From positions 1 to 64,000 of the forward strand of contig MU832577.1 of NCBI GenBank assembly GCA_029204225.1: a stretch of DNA of 64,000 nt, read 5' to 3'. The notes below the pieces were generated by a model that saw only the letters and a program-made list of their open reading frames with translations, was not told the DNA's origin and did not search any database. This document shows, one piece after another, positions 1 through 13,100 of this stretch. The stretch is from Diphasiastrum complanatum. Taxonomy: Eukaryota; Streptophyta; Lycopodiopsida; Lycopodiales; Lycopodiaceae. Numbering within the stretch: position 1 is the first letter of the stretch; each line of letters begins with the position of its first letter. The translations under genes and the position numbers were made by a program.

Positions 1-745
1 ATAAGCAATAGTGCAATAGCAACTTAAGAAGTGAGCTAGAATGCTCAGGAGAGTTCAAGCTTGAAAGCTTGATAGAGAGCTAACTACAATACTTGTTGAT
101 TGATCTCTTCGATCATTTTCTTAACTTGAAACTGTATGAATATGAATAGCTATTAATACTAAGAAATTAGGTCATCAATTGTGATTGCCAGTTGGCTGGT
201 ATCTGCTGGCATCAATCCGGTTCCTTGTCATTGATTGCTGATAAGCGGTGAAATTGGCCGTAAACGTTCTATCTGCATAAATGAACCAAAACTGTAGTTC
301 TGCAGAAATGAACTGAAACAGCCACAGGCGACACTGTCGCAAAAACGAAAGTGTCGGGTTTTTCGCGAAAAAGGAGAGAAGTGCCTCTAAATCTCATTTA
401 GGGTTGCCCTACACTTTGCAAAAGTCATTTCCTTAGCATTTGAGGCTCTTTGGAAAAGCGAAAATTCAGAAAATTTCTGTCAAGCGAAAAATGCGAGACT
501 GTGATTTTACACGAGATTTCTGTCAGGCGAAAAATGCAAAAAAGGAGACACTGCATTTTCAAACGAAATTCCTGACAAGCGAAAAAGGAGACTGTTGTAA
601 ACTTCGTGTATTTCTGCAGACTGTGTAAAAACACTTGTAAAACTGCAGACTGTGGAAAAACACAGGAAAATCCATAGAACTGGATAAACAACGGATGAAG
701 ATTAAAACCGATTAGTCGATTGGTAAGAAGGACAATAATCCAACA
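1..745 (-). repeat. 3' LTR of family 1 element (partial)
   Basis: The segment matches the right-hand LTR at 2850-3982 almost throughout. On the minus strand its outer end starts TGTTGGATTATT, the same as the other LTR. The inner part of this LTR lies before the window starts. It carries several short GCGAAAAA and CTGCAGACTGTG-type repeats. Confidence 0.9.
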
Positions 746-756
746 CTCCCCCTTAA
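746..756 (-). promoter_or_regulatory. Polypurine tract, family 1 element
   Basis: Read on the minus strand, TTAAGGGGGAG sits directly before the TGTTGG start of the 3' LTR. This is the expected site for priming plus-strand DNA synthesis in an LTR retrotransposon. Confidence 0.8.
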
Positions 757-1122
757 TCTGAATCCTTGAATACCTTGACCTTCAAACTTAGTTCTACACA
801 GAATCTTCTATGTGTATCCAAACTTAATGCTTTTGTAAAAATATCAGCTGTCATATCTTGCGTTCTATCTGCAATCTGACCTCTTTGTTGAGAACTTTGC
901 TTCTGACTAAATGATACTTCAGTTCAATGTGCTTACTCCTAGAATGAAATCTAGGATTGTCTGATACAGCGATGGCACTTTGATTATCACAAAATAATGT
1001 TGTCGGAGCATATTGATTTAGACCGATATCTGAGAGTAGATTACTTCCTTTGTAGCTTGAGAGGCTGCGATATACTCTAATTCAGAGGAAGATAGAGCTA
1101 TCGAAGATTGCTTGCGACTATT

Positions 1123-1914
1123 CTAGGAAATTGGACCAATGTTGAGGAAGAATGTAAATCCGGAAGTAGATTTACGAGTGTCTACATCTCCTGCCCAACT
1201 TGCATCTGCGTAACCACTGAGTAAATTGAGTTTGTCGTTGCCGACTGCTCCATAACAAATGCAAAAGTCCATAGTAGCTCGAAGATATGTCATGACTCTG
1301 ATAAGAGCCTTCCAATGAGTTATACCAGGATTAGCCATAAACTGACTGAGAGAGCTGACTGCAAAAGCTATGTCTGGCCTGGTACAAATCATGGCGTACA
1401 TAAGAGATCCTATAATAGAATGGTAAGGATACTCACACATCTGCTGCTTCTCGTGAATTGTTTGGGGACACTGGTCCTTTGACAATTTGAATCCTGGTTC
1501 CATTGGCGAGAGACTACTGATAACATATTTGTAGAGTTTAGGAACATATAAAACTTTTGATAGTAATTTGAATTGATCACGCTGAAATCGCAATCTTACA
1601 GTACCTTCACCTTCAATAGTGTGAGTACTATTGTCACCAAGATTTTCAAATTTTTTCGTGTTGTAAGGCGTGTAGGAGTTGAAGATCTCACGTTGATTGG
1701 TCAAATGTTGAGTTGCTCCAAAATCCAAAAACCATGAATCATCCAAAAATGCGCTTTGATCTTTGACCATAAATGCGCCTTCGTCCACTTCAACCTGGGG
1801 AGATGATGAGACTGTGTTTGCTTGTTGATCAGGTTGCTTGGCTGCGTTCTTTGCTTGGAGAATTCGGCAATCCTTGATCTCATGGTTATTGCGCTTGCAA
1901 TACCTGCAAAACAT
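1123..1914 (-). CDS. In-frame fusion of copia zinc knuckle, protease and RNase H-side fragment
   Basis: This 263-residue frame begins with a CCHC zinc knuckle (CRYCKRNNHEIKDC, residues 3-16). It continues into a protease-like stretch, SWFLDFGATQHLT, near residue 60, where copia proteases usually have D-S-G-A; here it is D-F-G-A. Around residue 133 it jumps, without losing frame, to the end of the reverse-transcriptase region (GSLMYAMICTRPDIAFAV) and the RNase H motif YADASWAGD near residue 235. The sequence beyond the stop still encodes RNase H-like residues (SSELEYIAAS, about 1120-1030). Integrase and the catalytic reverse transcriptase are absent, which implies one large internal deletion. 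Whether the fusion makes a stable protein is unknown. Confidence 0.8.
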   Translation of the reverse strand: MFCRYCKRNNHEIKDCRILQAKNAAKQPDQQANTVSSSPQVEVDEGAFMVKDQSAFLDDSWFLDFGATQHLTNQREIFNSYTPYNTKKFENLGDNSTHTIEGEGTVRLRFQRDQFKLLSKVLYVPKLYKYVISSLSPMEPGFKLSKDQCPQTIHEKQQMCEYPYHSIIGSLMYAMICTRPDIAFAVSSLSQFMANPGITHWKALIRVMTYLRATMDFCICYGAVGNDKLNLLSGYADASWAGDVDTRKSTSGFTFFLNIGPIS

Positions 1915-2127
1915 CTTCTTCTTCGACTGTGGATTCGATGATTGTTCTTGACTTTCAGTCGGCTTCTAATTCGTTGCAGCCTTCTTGGAGCCTTTCTGCT
2001 TTTGTCGCTTAGAGCCTTTGTTGACATATAGAGCCTGAGAGGAGGAAGCAGACGATGTGTCTTGACTTCTTCTATTGTCTTCTTGCAGCAACATAGTGAT
2101 AACTCTAGTAAGAGTTAAGTTTGAGTG

Positions 2128-2186
2128 TGTCGATATGATCATCACCCAGTTCTCATATGTAGAACTGGGTGATGATCATATCGACA
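2128..2186. repeat. 26-bp perfect inverted repeat with 7-nt spacer inside gag
   Basis: The arms 2128-2153 and 2161-2186 are exact reverse complements around CATATGT. The related element near 21771-21830 has this sequence once only, so the second arm looks like a local inverted duplication. It coincides with the point where the gag frame stops. Confidence 0.85.
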
Positions 2187-2643
2187 AGCTTGAAAGCAAT
2201 GTCATGATTGCGTCTTGATCGTCTATGACTGATCCGACAGTGGCCATCTGTTGCAAGAGATTCTTAAACTGGTTAATGTGACCATGAAGTGAATCACCAA
2301 CAGACATCTTGAATGTGAAGAATTTCTTTCGTAGATGTAACTTAGTAGTTACGTCCCTCACGTCATATAGTGAGTTCAATATGTCCCAAACGTCTCTTGA
2401 CTTTTTAGCTTCAGTTATGTGTCCAATCTGTGTATCTGATATATTGAGGATAATAAGCGCGAAAGCTTCACCGTCCTTCGATTTTCACTTTGAGTTGTCG
2501 TCTTCAGGTTTTACTTCTGAACCTGTGACAACATCCCATAATTTGCTAGCGATTAGCAAGGTCTTTATCTTAAATTTCCACAAATGATAATTGGATCCAT
2601 TCGGCTTGTCTGCGATGAGAACGGCTTTACTTTGAGAATCCAT
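2176..2643 (-). pseudogene. Copia Gag fragment, family 1
   Basis: The minus-strand ATG at 2643 opens MDSQSKAVLIADKPNGSN followed by YHLWKFK, the usual N-terminus of a copia Gag (nucleic-acid-binding capsid precursor). An in-frame stop follows about 50 codons later. After that come ALIILNISDTQIGHI and a typical WDILNSLYD to LLQQMATVGS stretch, ending at the inverted duplication. The homologous copy at 21898-22271 confirms the frame. It cannot produce full-length Gag. Confidence 0.8.
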
Positions 2644-2837
2644 CTGGAACTTAGTCTGTCGATTGTATCGATGACGCTAAGATGTAGTAATCCCAACAAT
2701 AGGAAACCAATTCTCTGATTCTGAAAGGTTGGAAAGAACTGAAGAGTTTGATATCAATTTGATATCGCGAAAGATATCAAGTATCAGAGCTTTTGCTCTG
2801 ATATCATGTAGGAATCAGATAAAGAAATAGTGAAATT

Positions 2838-2849
2838 GCTCTGATACCA
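2838..2849 (-). promoter_or_regulatory. tRNA primer-binding site, family 1 element
   Basis: The minus strand reads TGGTATCAGAGC, complementary to the 3' end of plant initiator-Met tRNA, directly next to the inner end of the 5' LTR. Confidence 0.9.
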
Positions 2850-3982
2850 TGTTGAAAATAGGTTAGATAATAGTAGCGGAAACTTCCTACTTCCAATGCA
2901 CGACTACGCCTATTAAAAATTGAACAAAGTCGTAGTGATGGGAATCACGTTCAATCATTAGCAACTAACTTTAAAATCGCTAGATACTAAGTGATTACGT
3001 AGCCAAACATGAAGTATTGAATTCTCAGACAAATTTCTAAAGGAAATACAGAGATGCATGCATACTGACATATACTGAACACAACAAAGGATAGTATTGA
3101 TTCAGGAAACAAATCTGATGCTAACGAGCGCAAAACAATAGCAGATAGAAACCGCGCACTCTAAGTTGTCTCTGAGTAACTGAGGATAAGTCTGATAATA
3201 AGCAGCTATGCTGAATAAGCAATAGCGCAATAGCAACTCTAAAACAACTCTAAGAAGTGAGCTAGAATGCTCAGGAGAGTTCAAGCTTGAAAGCTTGATA
3301 GAGAGCTAACTACAATACTTGTTGATTGATCTCTTCGATCATTTTCTTAACTTGAAACTTTATGAATATGAACAACTATTTATACTAAGAAATTAGGTCA
3401 TCAATTGCGATTGCCAGTTGGCTGGTATCTGCTGGCATCCATCCGGTTCCTTGTCATTGATTGTTGATAAGCGGTGAAATTGGCCATAAACGTTCTATCT
3501 ACATAAATGAACCAAAACTGTAGTTCTGCAGAAATGAACTAAAACAGCCACAGGCGACACTGTCGCAAAAAACGACAGTGTCGGGTTTTTCGCGAAAAAT
3601 GCGAAAAAGGAGAGAGTGCCTCTAAATCTCGTTTAGGGTTGCCCTACACTTTGCCAGAGTCATTTCCTTAGCATTTGAGGCTCTTTGGAAAAAGCGAAAA
3701 ATGAGAAAAATTCTGTCAAGCGAAAAATGCGACACTGTGATTTTACACCAGATTTCTGTCAGGCGAAAAATGCGAAAAAGGAGACACTGCATTTTTCAAC
3801 GGAATTCCCGACAGCGAAAAAGGAGACACTGTTGTAAACTTCGTGTATTTTTGCAGACTGTGTAAAAACACTTGTAAAACTGCAGACTGTGGAAAAACAC
3901 GGGAAAATCCGCAGAACTGGATAAACAACGGATGAAGATTAAAACCGATTAGTCGATTGGTAAGAAGGAGAATAATCCAACA
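2850..3982 (-). repeat. 5' LTR of family 1 element
   Basis: This 1,133-bp repeat is bounded by the primer-binding site on the left and by TGTTGG (minus strand) on the right, and ends in TG/CA. It matches 1-745. It contains CGACAGTGTCG-type palindromes and repeated GCGAAAAATGCGA blocks, which also appear in the unrelated-looking LTR at 54111-55704. Confidence 0.9.
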
Positions 3983-6900
3983 CAATATGGTCTATGGGAT
4001 CAAATAACCACACGATGTCATTGCCTCAAGAAATACGATAACAACTTGAATCAACTTTTTATGATCAACTTCAACTGATTAGGGAAGCGAGCGAGCGAGA
4101 GAGAGAGAGAGAGAGACGCACGCACCTACACCGACACACAACAATGAAAGCTTTATATATCCTTTAGGTACTAAAATGTACATATAAGACTAGAAGTACA
4201 TATCAATTGTATTGCCTATCCAAGGAAAAGGGAAATGTCTCCAAATCAAAAAAAGAATAGCTAAGTAATGAAATAAAAATGGAATACATCATATTAAATT
4301 TCAAAACAAAAACCAGAATATGCCATGCCTAGCTGAACCAAAGTATCTCATGATATAAAATGAGACTATCAGGTGACTCCATGAGGTCTGAAAAAGAATA
4401 TGATAGTGGCCAAAGTAGATGAGAGCGTCAATGATGTGGTAGGTCGAGATGACCATCGATGGGCTCCAGGGCATGGTGGACGTGGTCTGGCAACATGGTG
4501 GAGGATTCTACTTGAGATAGAATCTGTGGACTTAGGAACGATGTCTAATAGGGACGTCTGCCTCATCCTCCAATCAACTCTCTACACTAGAATTACCTAG
4601 TGAGTGACAACGAGAGAAGTATGAGGCGATAGGTGACTGCAAGATGTCTCTGGAACTTTATATGTGACGTATCACTCCTCAAGCAAAACATTTCTGGGAT
4701 CCTCAAGGCAACACATCTCTAGTCCTTATAGGATATCAAGGATCACAAAGCAATTGGCTAGAGGGAGGGAAAGAAAAAAAGAAAGAAAGCTTTATTAATG
4801 TCTTTTCCATGCCAAAACGCATATAAGACTAAAAGATACATATCAAGTGTGTGGTATCAATGGGAGCGTATAAACGTCTCCGATAACAGCAAAGACAGTG
4901 CATCTAGATAAACTACTAAATAAACTAAATTGAACTGAACTTATGCACTGAGATATGAAATGTAAAAACTTGTGCAATATAGACGATAATCTAATGATAT
5001 AATGTCATCATCATCATGTCATGCAGGGGATGAGGAAGGATGTAATAAGAGCTACTTCAGGAGGTAGAGCTGGAGTGTGCTACTGGCGTCTCCTGAATGT
5101 GTGTCAGTCAAGTCCCCAGTTGTCGACGACGAGTGGATGCAATTACAACTCCACACCCCAATCCGTAGGCGATGTGGGTGGGGCCTCAGGATGCTTCCAA
5201 GCCCGGGGACCCCAACTTCCTATTTTTGGGAGCTCTTGGATACACTATTAATATATCAGACCTGGCCATCCCTGTAAATCACTCGTCTACCTGATGTCTT
5301 AGCCTCCTGGAAGGCTTTACACCCTTCTTCCACTTGGATATAGGTAAGGTCGTCAACCATGTAAACATGATACCATGTAGTTTGGCTCAGCATCACAAGG
5401 CTGCCCTATGAGTCTCCAGTGAAGTAAAGCGAATTAACAAGGTGGCATTATCCCTCGTGGTTTTCCAAGCTGAATCCCAAGCCCTCGGTGTTATTGGCAA
5501 ATCTCAAGGAAACGTCTTGCCTCATCAAGTGCATTTTGGATATCTATAATGCCTCATACTCTAATGTTGAGAGCCTTATGTGCTCTAGACTTTTTTCAGA
5601 GAAAGTAACTATTATAACTCTACTTACTGCAAACCTCCAGGTGCCGGTTAACCACAAGAGACCGAACGATTCACGTTCCACCCTGCCATAGGACCTAATC
5701 TGGGTCCACCCTCCGTACCGGGATCCGAGCTCCATCCCATACCACTGCCTAGGCTCTCAGCCATCTCCTGCCTCACGCTAGTGCTCATCCTGGCCGTGCA
5801 CACGCTCTCCATCCACCTCCTCCTAGGTAGATAGAATGGATGGCAAATGAGTCCTCCTCCCCTTGTTTACCTCCAAGGAGAGAGACTCCAAGTCATGTGC
5901 ACACCTAGATCATGACACGTGGCAACCATGCAAGTTCACGAGTCACCGTTCAAGTCTACAGGCCCACCAGTCTCAAGTTTGGGTTTGGGTTTGGGTTTGG
6001 GTTTGGGTTTGGGTTTGGGACCCAAGGGAGTTGGGTCCCTAACAGTAGCTAAAATAATGGATGAAATGGGAGGTGGGGAGTGGGGGGAGCTAGCTCCCCT
6101 GCCGTTTTTGTTGTTTTATTTTAACGATTAACCATTCAAACTTTACCCAATACATGTTTAATGTTACCTGACACCTGTGACCTATATTATGTATACTTTT
6201 AAGGCTTGATCTTTAGAATAGTAAATCTGAAAGTGATGTCCAATCATAGATAAATTATGAAACAAATAACAAAGAAGTAAAGGTATGGACTCGAAACATT
6301 CAAATTCCAAGCGAATCCGATTCAAAGGTTCAAATCGACCTGTTTCAACGGGTGGATCGAATCGCGGTTCAGTGAAACATTACAACCATTTAGGTAAACA
6401 TTTTGTTCGCCATCCAATTCCCTTTGTTTCTACTAGTTCATCATCCTAGCCTTGGATCCTTGGAAGGAAGCCTTTATAACTTCAACGTTCTAGACAAAGC
6501 TTATTCATACATACGATAGGCACTTAAGTATTGATGGGCACAGCATGTCACTTGACAACAAATTCTCAACAAGGTTTTAGAGGATTTTTCTGGCAATTTG
6601 TGTCACTTGTTGGTTGAGATTGGGATCGGCACTTATGTTTATCTACATATAGCTCTAAAACCTCTATTAGCAACAATACCAGAGTGTCACCTTTATTATT
6701 GGTTCAAAGGGAAGTCTTTAAATTTTAAGCGCTCCTTTTGATTTTGACTTTTCTTGACCAACTTGAATGCATATTTGCCCAGGTCAATTGATGATTCCAT
6801 CAAATGGTCTATATGCCCTAAATAGAGGTCTAAATAACAATCACTAAGGCGCCAAGTGACATAATGAAAGTCAGCATATCACATTCCAAAAGTTAACTAC

Positions 6901-7197
6901 ATTCACAACACTTATCTTTTGCTAAAACTGAAAAACAATGTTCTACACAAGGTATTGAAGATGAAACCACAAGGCTGTCAACGAGCTATTTTAGGACACA
7001 TGTATCACTTTCCTCACACAGTGTTGCAGAAAAATCAAAGACGATTGAAAATCACCAACTATTTCAATCAGCATTCATCACAAAACACCAATTAGTAACT
7101 CATATTTTGAAGTCACAATGCCATGAAAAAAACTAGCCTACTAATAAATTACTAAGTTTAAAATTGTGTTTTAGCCACATTAAAATTGAATAGGTAC
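3983..7197. other. No recognisable gene; possible HASTY intron with microsatellites
   Basis: I see no exon that continues the HASTY reading frame. There is a GA tract near 4096-4118 and a repeated motif about AAGCTTTAT followed by ACATATCAA at 4148-4210 and 4788-4845. A GC-richer stretch lies at 5020-5900 without a convincing frame. If the HASTY gene is complete, this and the element to its left would lie within intron 8. Confidence 0.5.
5978..6019. repeat. (TTTGGG)7 hexamer array
   Basis: Seven uninterrupted TTTGGG units. It resembles the plant telomere repeat TTTAGGG lacking one base with a substitution, but it is internal and short, so it may be an ordinary G-rich minisatellite. It has potential to form a G-quadruplex. 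Confidence 0.95.
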
Positions 7198-10100
7198 CTC
7201 GATGCAACAAGCTTCAAGAACTCACACGCACTAAGGCGAAACTCAAGAGAGCTCAAAAGAAAGCCACACCTGTTCAAGGATATTCTTTAGTGAGTTACAC
7301 TCTTGAGGAAAAAAGACAAGGCTACAGAAGGACAGATGTCTTTCAATGAGCAATCTAGCTTAATGCTCAGGAATATGAAAGAAAAGTCTCATGCCAAACT
7401 GATAAAAACCACCCAACATATATGCTATAGTATACTTCAGACATACGCTTCAATAAGACCATAACTGGCCATGGCTGTGACAGGAGCCCATTCAGCATAA
7501 GCGAGGAGTGCATTTACAGCAGCTGTAACTGCAGCAGCATGCTGCCTTGCCATATGTAGCTGATTTTGCTGCACAGAAGTCACTGCCGCTCCAAAGTAGT
7601 GGTCCAGCAGCTGCCAGATACTTCATCAGATCAGTACTAGTGCAATTTGCACGTCCTTTCATGAATCACAACACGGGCCATAATAAACAGTAAATATCTG
7701 GCAATCAACAAGGCATCACAGGTACAACAATAAACCACCAATACCTTATAGAGAAATGGAAGAGTTTCAGATAGACTGTGGGTAAGGGCTGACAATAACT
7801 GTCTTCGCCGCTCTCCTGCAAAAGATGACCAACTCATTCTCTGACTTCAAACCTTTGATTCACAAGAATCAGCTTTGTTATCAAAGAGTTGTAAATAAAA
7901 GTAAGATCTAAGCTTCATTAGCTGTTGCTCAAATAAAACTTGTGAAGACTATGTGCAAATACTTATGTAATCCATAAATAACCAATAACCTTCTAAATCT
8001 TCATTGTGTATCGTCACATCTTCAGGTAGCCATCGTAACATCATCGCTACAAGTTCCGCCTGCATTGTAGAGGCACAATAAGAAAATAAGTTGAAGAAAT
8101 CAAAATTTTGTCACATTGTCAGACAAACATACAACAGGCATCATAACCAAAGTATGCCAGTTCAGATTTCAAGGATTACATGCATGGGGCTCTTGCTGCT
8201 AAGCTCAAAAAAAGTTGGTAAAGTTTCCTTCAAGTATCGTGGACCCTCCCTCCTTGCAACCTGTCCAAAGCACAGAACCATATGAAAACTTGACATTACA
8301 TGTCCGTCTCAAAGAAAAGTTTTTGCACCATGTAAACTCTAGCCTTTGCAAAGGTAACTCAAACAATATAAACTGAACAAGTAAAACAGAATCCACATAA
8401 CTACTTCAGAAAAAGAAAACCTCAGCCAGAAGACTTGCAGCTTGGCTCTTCAGAACCCATTCTTCATAAGGCTTCACCATATCTTCAATCATATCAACAG
8501 CCATGCTGGCCATTTGCCGCCTCTCTACCGTACTCAACTCCTCCCAACGAATACGAACCAAATGCTAAACATTCAAATTCCAATTTCATTGCAAAGGTTA
8601 GATCAACTAATCTCACCATGTGAGCTAATAGCGGTAAAACTGAGATCACCTGAAGATACACAAGCCCTTGTACGTAAAAGGCTATGATAAGTATGAAATA
8701 CAAAGGAAAGATATGTTGGGCCTCAAGTGGAACATTGTGTTTGTATGGAGTGCTTATCGTAATCTAAAATGTGTTGAGAAACCTTGGGCATCGATAAGAA
8801 ATTGGCTTAGCTAGTGCTTGAGTTGAATCATCTCTTCTCGCACCCCTTGGCACAAAATATTTGCCACTTAATTTCATAGTTATCAGTCAATTCAAGTTGG
8901 GTCAATTCGAATCAATTATAACTTTTACTTCCAAGTTCAGACTGTTTTACAGCAAAACAATTTGGAAAAGCCTATTTTTTTCTGGTTCTGAAAGAAAAAA
9001 ATTATGTTGAAGAAACCAAGAGCATAGATAAGAAATATGGACACAATTTTCCCATAAAACCAGTCCTCTTTGTTGCAGCTAACTAGAGTTCAAGGAGAGG
9101 AAAGGAGGCCCTCACCACCATGCCACTTATTGGAGAGCCTCATGAAAAAAAGTTTATTGAATTCCAACAACATGAAAGTCAAAAGAAATTCGTATCACTT
9201 GGATAGTGTCCAACTAAAGTTGATCAATAACAGCTTAAAACACCATGCTGGCTATCCACTTAATTCACCAAAAATAGCTTCGTAAACTAAATCTTTTACT
9301 ATTTGCAAGAACTCTTACTTGGAGCATTTTAAAGCCAAAATGCCGAACTTCTGAGGGTCGCTCCTCTTTGGTTAGGGTAAATGCAATAACACCAAGCAAG
9401 CGGACATCTCCGGCTTTAAGCTGCAACATTTGGCAAGCACAATATCAATCGGAAAAGAATACAATGACCAGCATCATTCATGTGTATTGTAAGCCAAGTA
9501 TAAACAAATAGGAACTTAAATAAAAACATCACTTGTTTTAGATTCTAACACCATTAAGGCTCATGTGATCATGTAGTGGCTTCAGGAGTAGGGAAGGATT
9601 GGCAATAAACCCAGGGTTGGGACGTGAGTCAAGATTCCAAAGTTGAGTGTGCAGGATCATAAATATTTGAATCAGCAGTCACGATTTGTAGCAGTTAGTA
9701 TCGAACTGCCATTTTTATATTCCAAGTACGAGTGTTCTTTTACCCATCGGGATGAATAATTTTTGCTAATTGACGTCATAAATCTGCATATATTTTTCTT
9801 CCAGTGGTTTCTTGAGAAGAAGTCACCTATAAAGATGAACCATCCAGTTTTTTAACAAGCTTGAAAAGATTGCTTACAACCATTAGTGTATTATAGTTGG
9901 TTGGAAACTGCAGCTTGTGATCATCATCATGTCTGGTTGGATAACAATCCATTTCTACAAAACGCCTTTTCCAAAAGGGTTTGAAACCCCGGGAAAGGAA
10001 CGGACAACCAGTTTTAGATATTTTATTTTTTCTTTGAGGGGGGATTCATTTCTAGACTTCTATTAAGGCAAAAACAAGTGCTAGTTAGTGTTTAGACAAT

Positions 10101-13100
10101 GTAGATTATAATCAATCAACAAACTACCTTGAATCTAACTCAAGTCAAAACTCGAGTCACCAATTGTCATGATCCATACATAGTACATTCATTGATGGTT
10201 TGAAACATGAAAGAATTGGCAAAACATGAATATCTCTTTGATCATTAGGGCCACACATCTCTGATCCACATATGAGGGCAAGGAATGCAGTCAATGGCTA
10301 CTCATGGTATAGGCAGTAGCATTTACCTAAATCTCATAATAAAGAGGATACTCGATTGATGCACACCTCTAATGGTGTTATGATGTGTTTTTCTTAAAGT
10401 TGAAGCTACACAATAGTTTTCTCCTATGGATCCACCTCTATCTTGCCCAACTTTTCCTATATTTTTTGTCTCTAATCCATAGATTTTGTACTTCTATCCT
10501 CAAGTCTTAATCTTCAGCTCAAAGTTTCCTTTTTATTAGCCACCATCCAATAGTTTTGTTCTATTCTTTCCATCTTTTCCAACAAAGAGTATCATTGTTG
10601 CACCTTCACAATTTGGAGCAATATATTTTGCATTCTTTGGCAAAAGCCAAGTATAGTTCTCTATTGTGTTCTTTTAGTGTAAAGATTCTAGGAGCTTGGA
10701 ATCTCAAACAATATCGTAGCTACAAATTAGTCATATATACATGATAGAAGGGACAATCACTAAAACAGAAAAAGAACTGAATAGACTAGATTTTCTTGGT
10801 GCTTTGACATTGAAAATAAGAACTAAAAAGAAAGCTAAGAATGAATGATCGTGGATGGACAAGAAAGTAAGGAGTGAGGGGAGAATCTCAGTTAAGCACT
10901 TCCATACGCATGGTCATTGAGGCCACTTGACAAGTGTCTACTTTCATCACAAAATCACACAATACTAAATCATCTCAAGGATCCCTCTTTTCAAGCAAAC
11001 CATTTGATAAATTTTGTTTATGCATGTTCAGGTCAAGAATACAATGTCTTGCAACAGACATCAACGTAAGTAGATCATTGGAACTATGATCGAACACTAA
11101 CAAGGATGATCCTTTACTTATACGTACACCTTCACAAATTGAAAACACACATGAAGAGGTTTCTCAATATCTTTTGGAGCCTCACTCAACCACAACTATT
11201 AGCACAAGTGCAACCAAAGACATTTGTTGGAGATACACTCTGAATTGTAACTAATGGTAAGGACTTCACCAAGCAATGGTTATGAGACACTTGGAAAATT
11301 GAGTTACAAGATATTTCTTCACAAAACAAAATTCAATATCATAAGCAACAAAAACTATTATCAGCCATAGTAAATTCTCATGTGAACACTCTATATTCGA
11401 CAAATAACCTTATGTCCCATGCATGCTTGCAACCCTATTGGCTATTATTTTACATTTCTATTTTATAGAATTATCATGTCTTTCATGTTGGACCTTCTTG
11501 CTTTGATAACACGATAAATCTTTAAGGGTGTGTAGATCTTTCTAAGTGGAGAAGGCCACTCCTAGTCCCTAGGTCAAGCACCAAACTAACTCCTGCATGC
11601 ATGTGGATCTACTAGAATGTTCTTAGCTGCAATATGAGCGACCCCTATTTTATACAATACAACTAATTGAGAGTGATCACTGGTTGATGTTATGAGGTAG
11701 TCTCGCATGGCTAGAAGCTATGACTCGAGCTAGAATGTGTGCAAAATGATGGCTATTCCCTTGGCTACTAAAATATAATGATGTACTTGCCTTATATTTG
11801 GTCAATAATGTTCTTGTACATTGTGCTTGTATTATGTGCATTAGAACTTCATGAATCTTCAATCATGTGTGATGGTTTTTTGTGCAATCATGAAATGTGA
11901 CTGCCAAACCCTATATTTGGCACAAATTCTAACACATAATTCACTTTGTAGGACTTCCTTCAGTCTCCCACAAAGATGGCAGACAAATAGAATACCTATA
12001 CACACTTTACCCTTACAGATTTTGGGTTTCTCTTTGTCCCATTAAGAAAATCTCTCACCTTTTGTATGCACAAACTACGAGGATTTTCTCACCTCGACCA
12101 TAAATTCTCAAAAACAAACATCCATAAATCCTAATTACTTGAGTGGAATGATCACACAAGCAACTAGGAACTCTTTTTGCTTTGATGCCATGTAGACAAC
12201 TAAGCACACTCATACATACTTTGATAAGACATCTATCTCCATATGGATATTGGAAAATTCAAGTGTTCCAGTGTGGAAGGTTTAAAATATTATAGGAGTC
12301 TACTAGAGAGCTAAGAAACCCTAGAAGTGTGTGAAAGTTTTAAAAAGAACTTCAAGTCAAGCAAATCAGAAGGACAAGTGTACTTGAAGTTGTTGTACTT
12401 AATAGAAAGTCTCGTCCTCAACCTCCACACCAGACACTATTGAAAAAGTGTCTAGGATTATCAAAACGAGGCTGAAAACAGGATTTTCAATGCATAAATG
12501 GTTGACACATGTGAAGGATAGCCCTCACACATGGACAAACAACAAATGAATGAGGTACAATTGAGGATTCATATCACAAAGTGTGAAACAATCAAATTGT
12601 AGCCGAAGAGGAATGTATTTGGATAGTTGACGAGCCTTTTAAAAAAGTTATATTAAAAATTTGTGGACAATATGTATTATTAGCCAAAATTATCTCAATA
12701 AATTTGCCTAGAAATGTCCTTAAAACTTGCCACTCATTAACCAAAATTTATTTCCCACTTTGCTACATTAGCTTCCACAATACATTCCCTCCATAAAGGT
12801 ACCCCTTTCATTTGGACCCCAGATTGCCAAACTACATGTGCACCCTCGAGACGTTTCTCGCCTCGGCTCATCTTGTACCTACCTAACTTTGATAAGAAAT
12901 TTGTTGTTGAGACCAATGCTAGTGTTGTTGGTTTAGGTGTCAATTTCCATCAAGATCATGGAGTTTAGTATGAATGTTATTTGTTCTTGCGAGCCCGCTA
13001 TTCCACACATAAAAAAAAGTACTCTTAACCATCAATTATGCCAGAAGATATGGTATCACTATCGTATCCACTTGAAAAATCATTATGGACCAGCAATGCT

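Larger units (their letters stand above)
1..3982 (-). mobile_element. Ty1/copia LTR element, family 1, internally deleted, truncated by window start
   Basis: The element reads on the minus strand. From right to left it has a 5' LTR, a primer-binding site, a degenerate gag, a fused protease/RNase H frame, a polypurine tract and the 3' LTR, which runs off the window. Most of pol (integrase and the reverse-transcriptase core) is missing, so it could move only with help from a complete relative. The two LTRs are clearly alike over the roughly 740 bp that can be compared but differ by scattered substitutions, so insertion was not very recent. A second, more decayed member lies at 21145-23315. Confidence 0.9.

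Noticed and set aside
5281-5400. Minus-strand stretch reading YIQVEEGCKAFQEAKTSG as a possible HASTY exon or element protein
   Set aside because: It does not match the expected continuation of HASTY and is too short to assign to any family.
5919-6131. Frame with a Gly-Leu repeat
   Set aside because: It is a translation of the TTTGGG array plus flanks.
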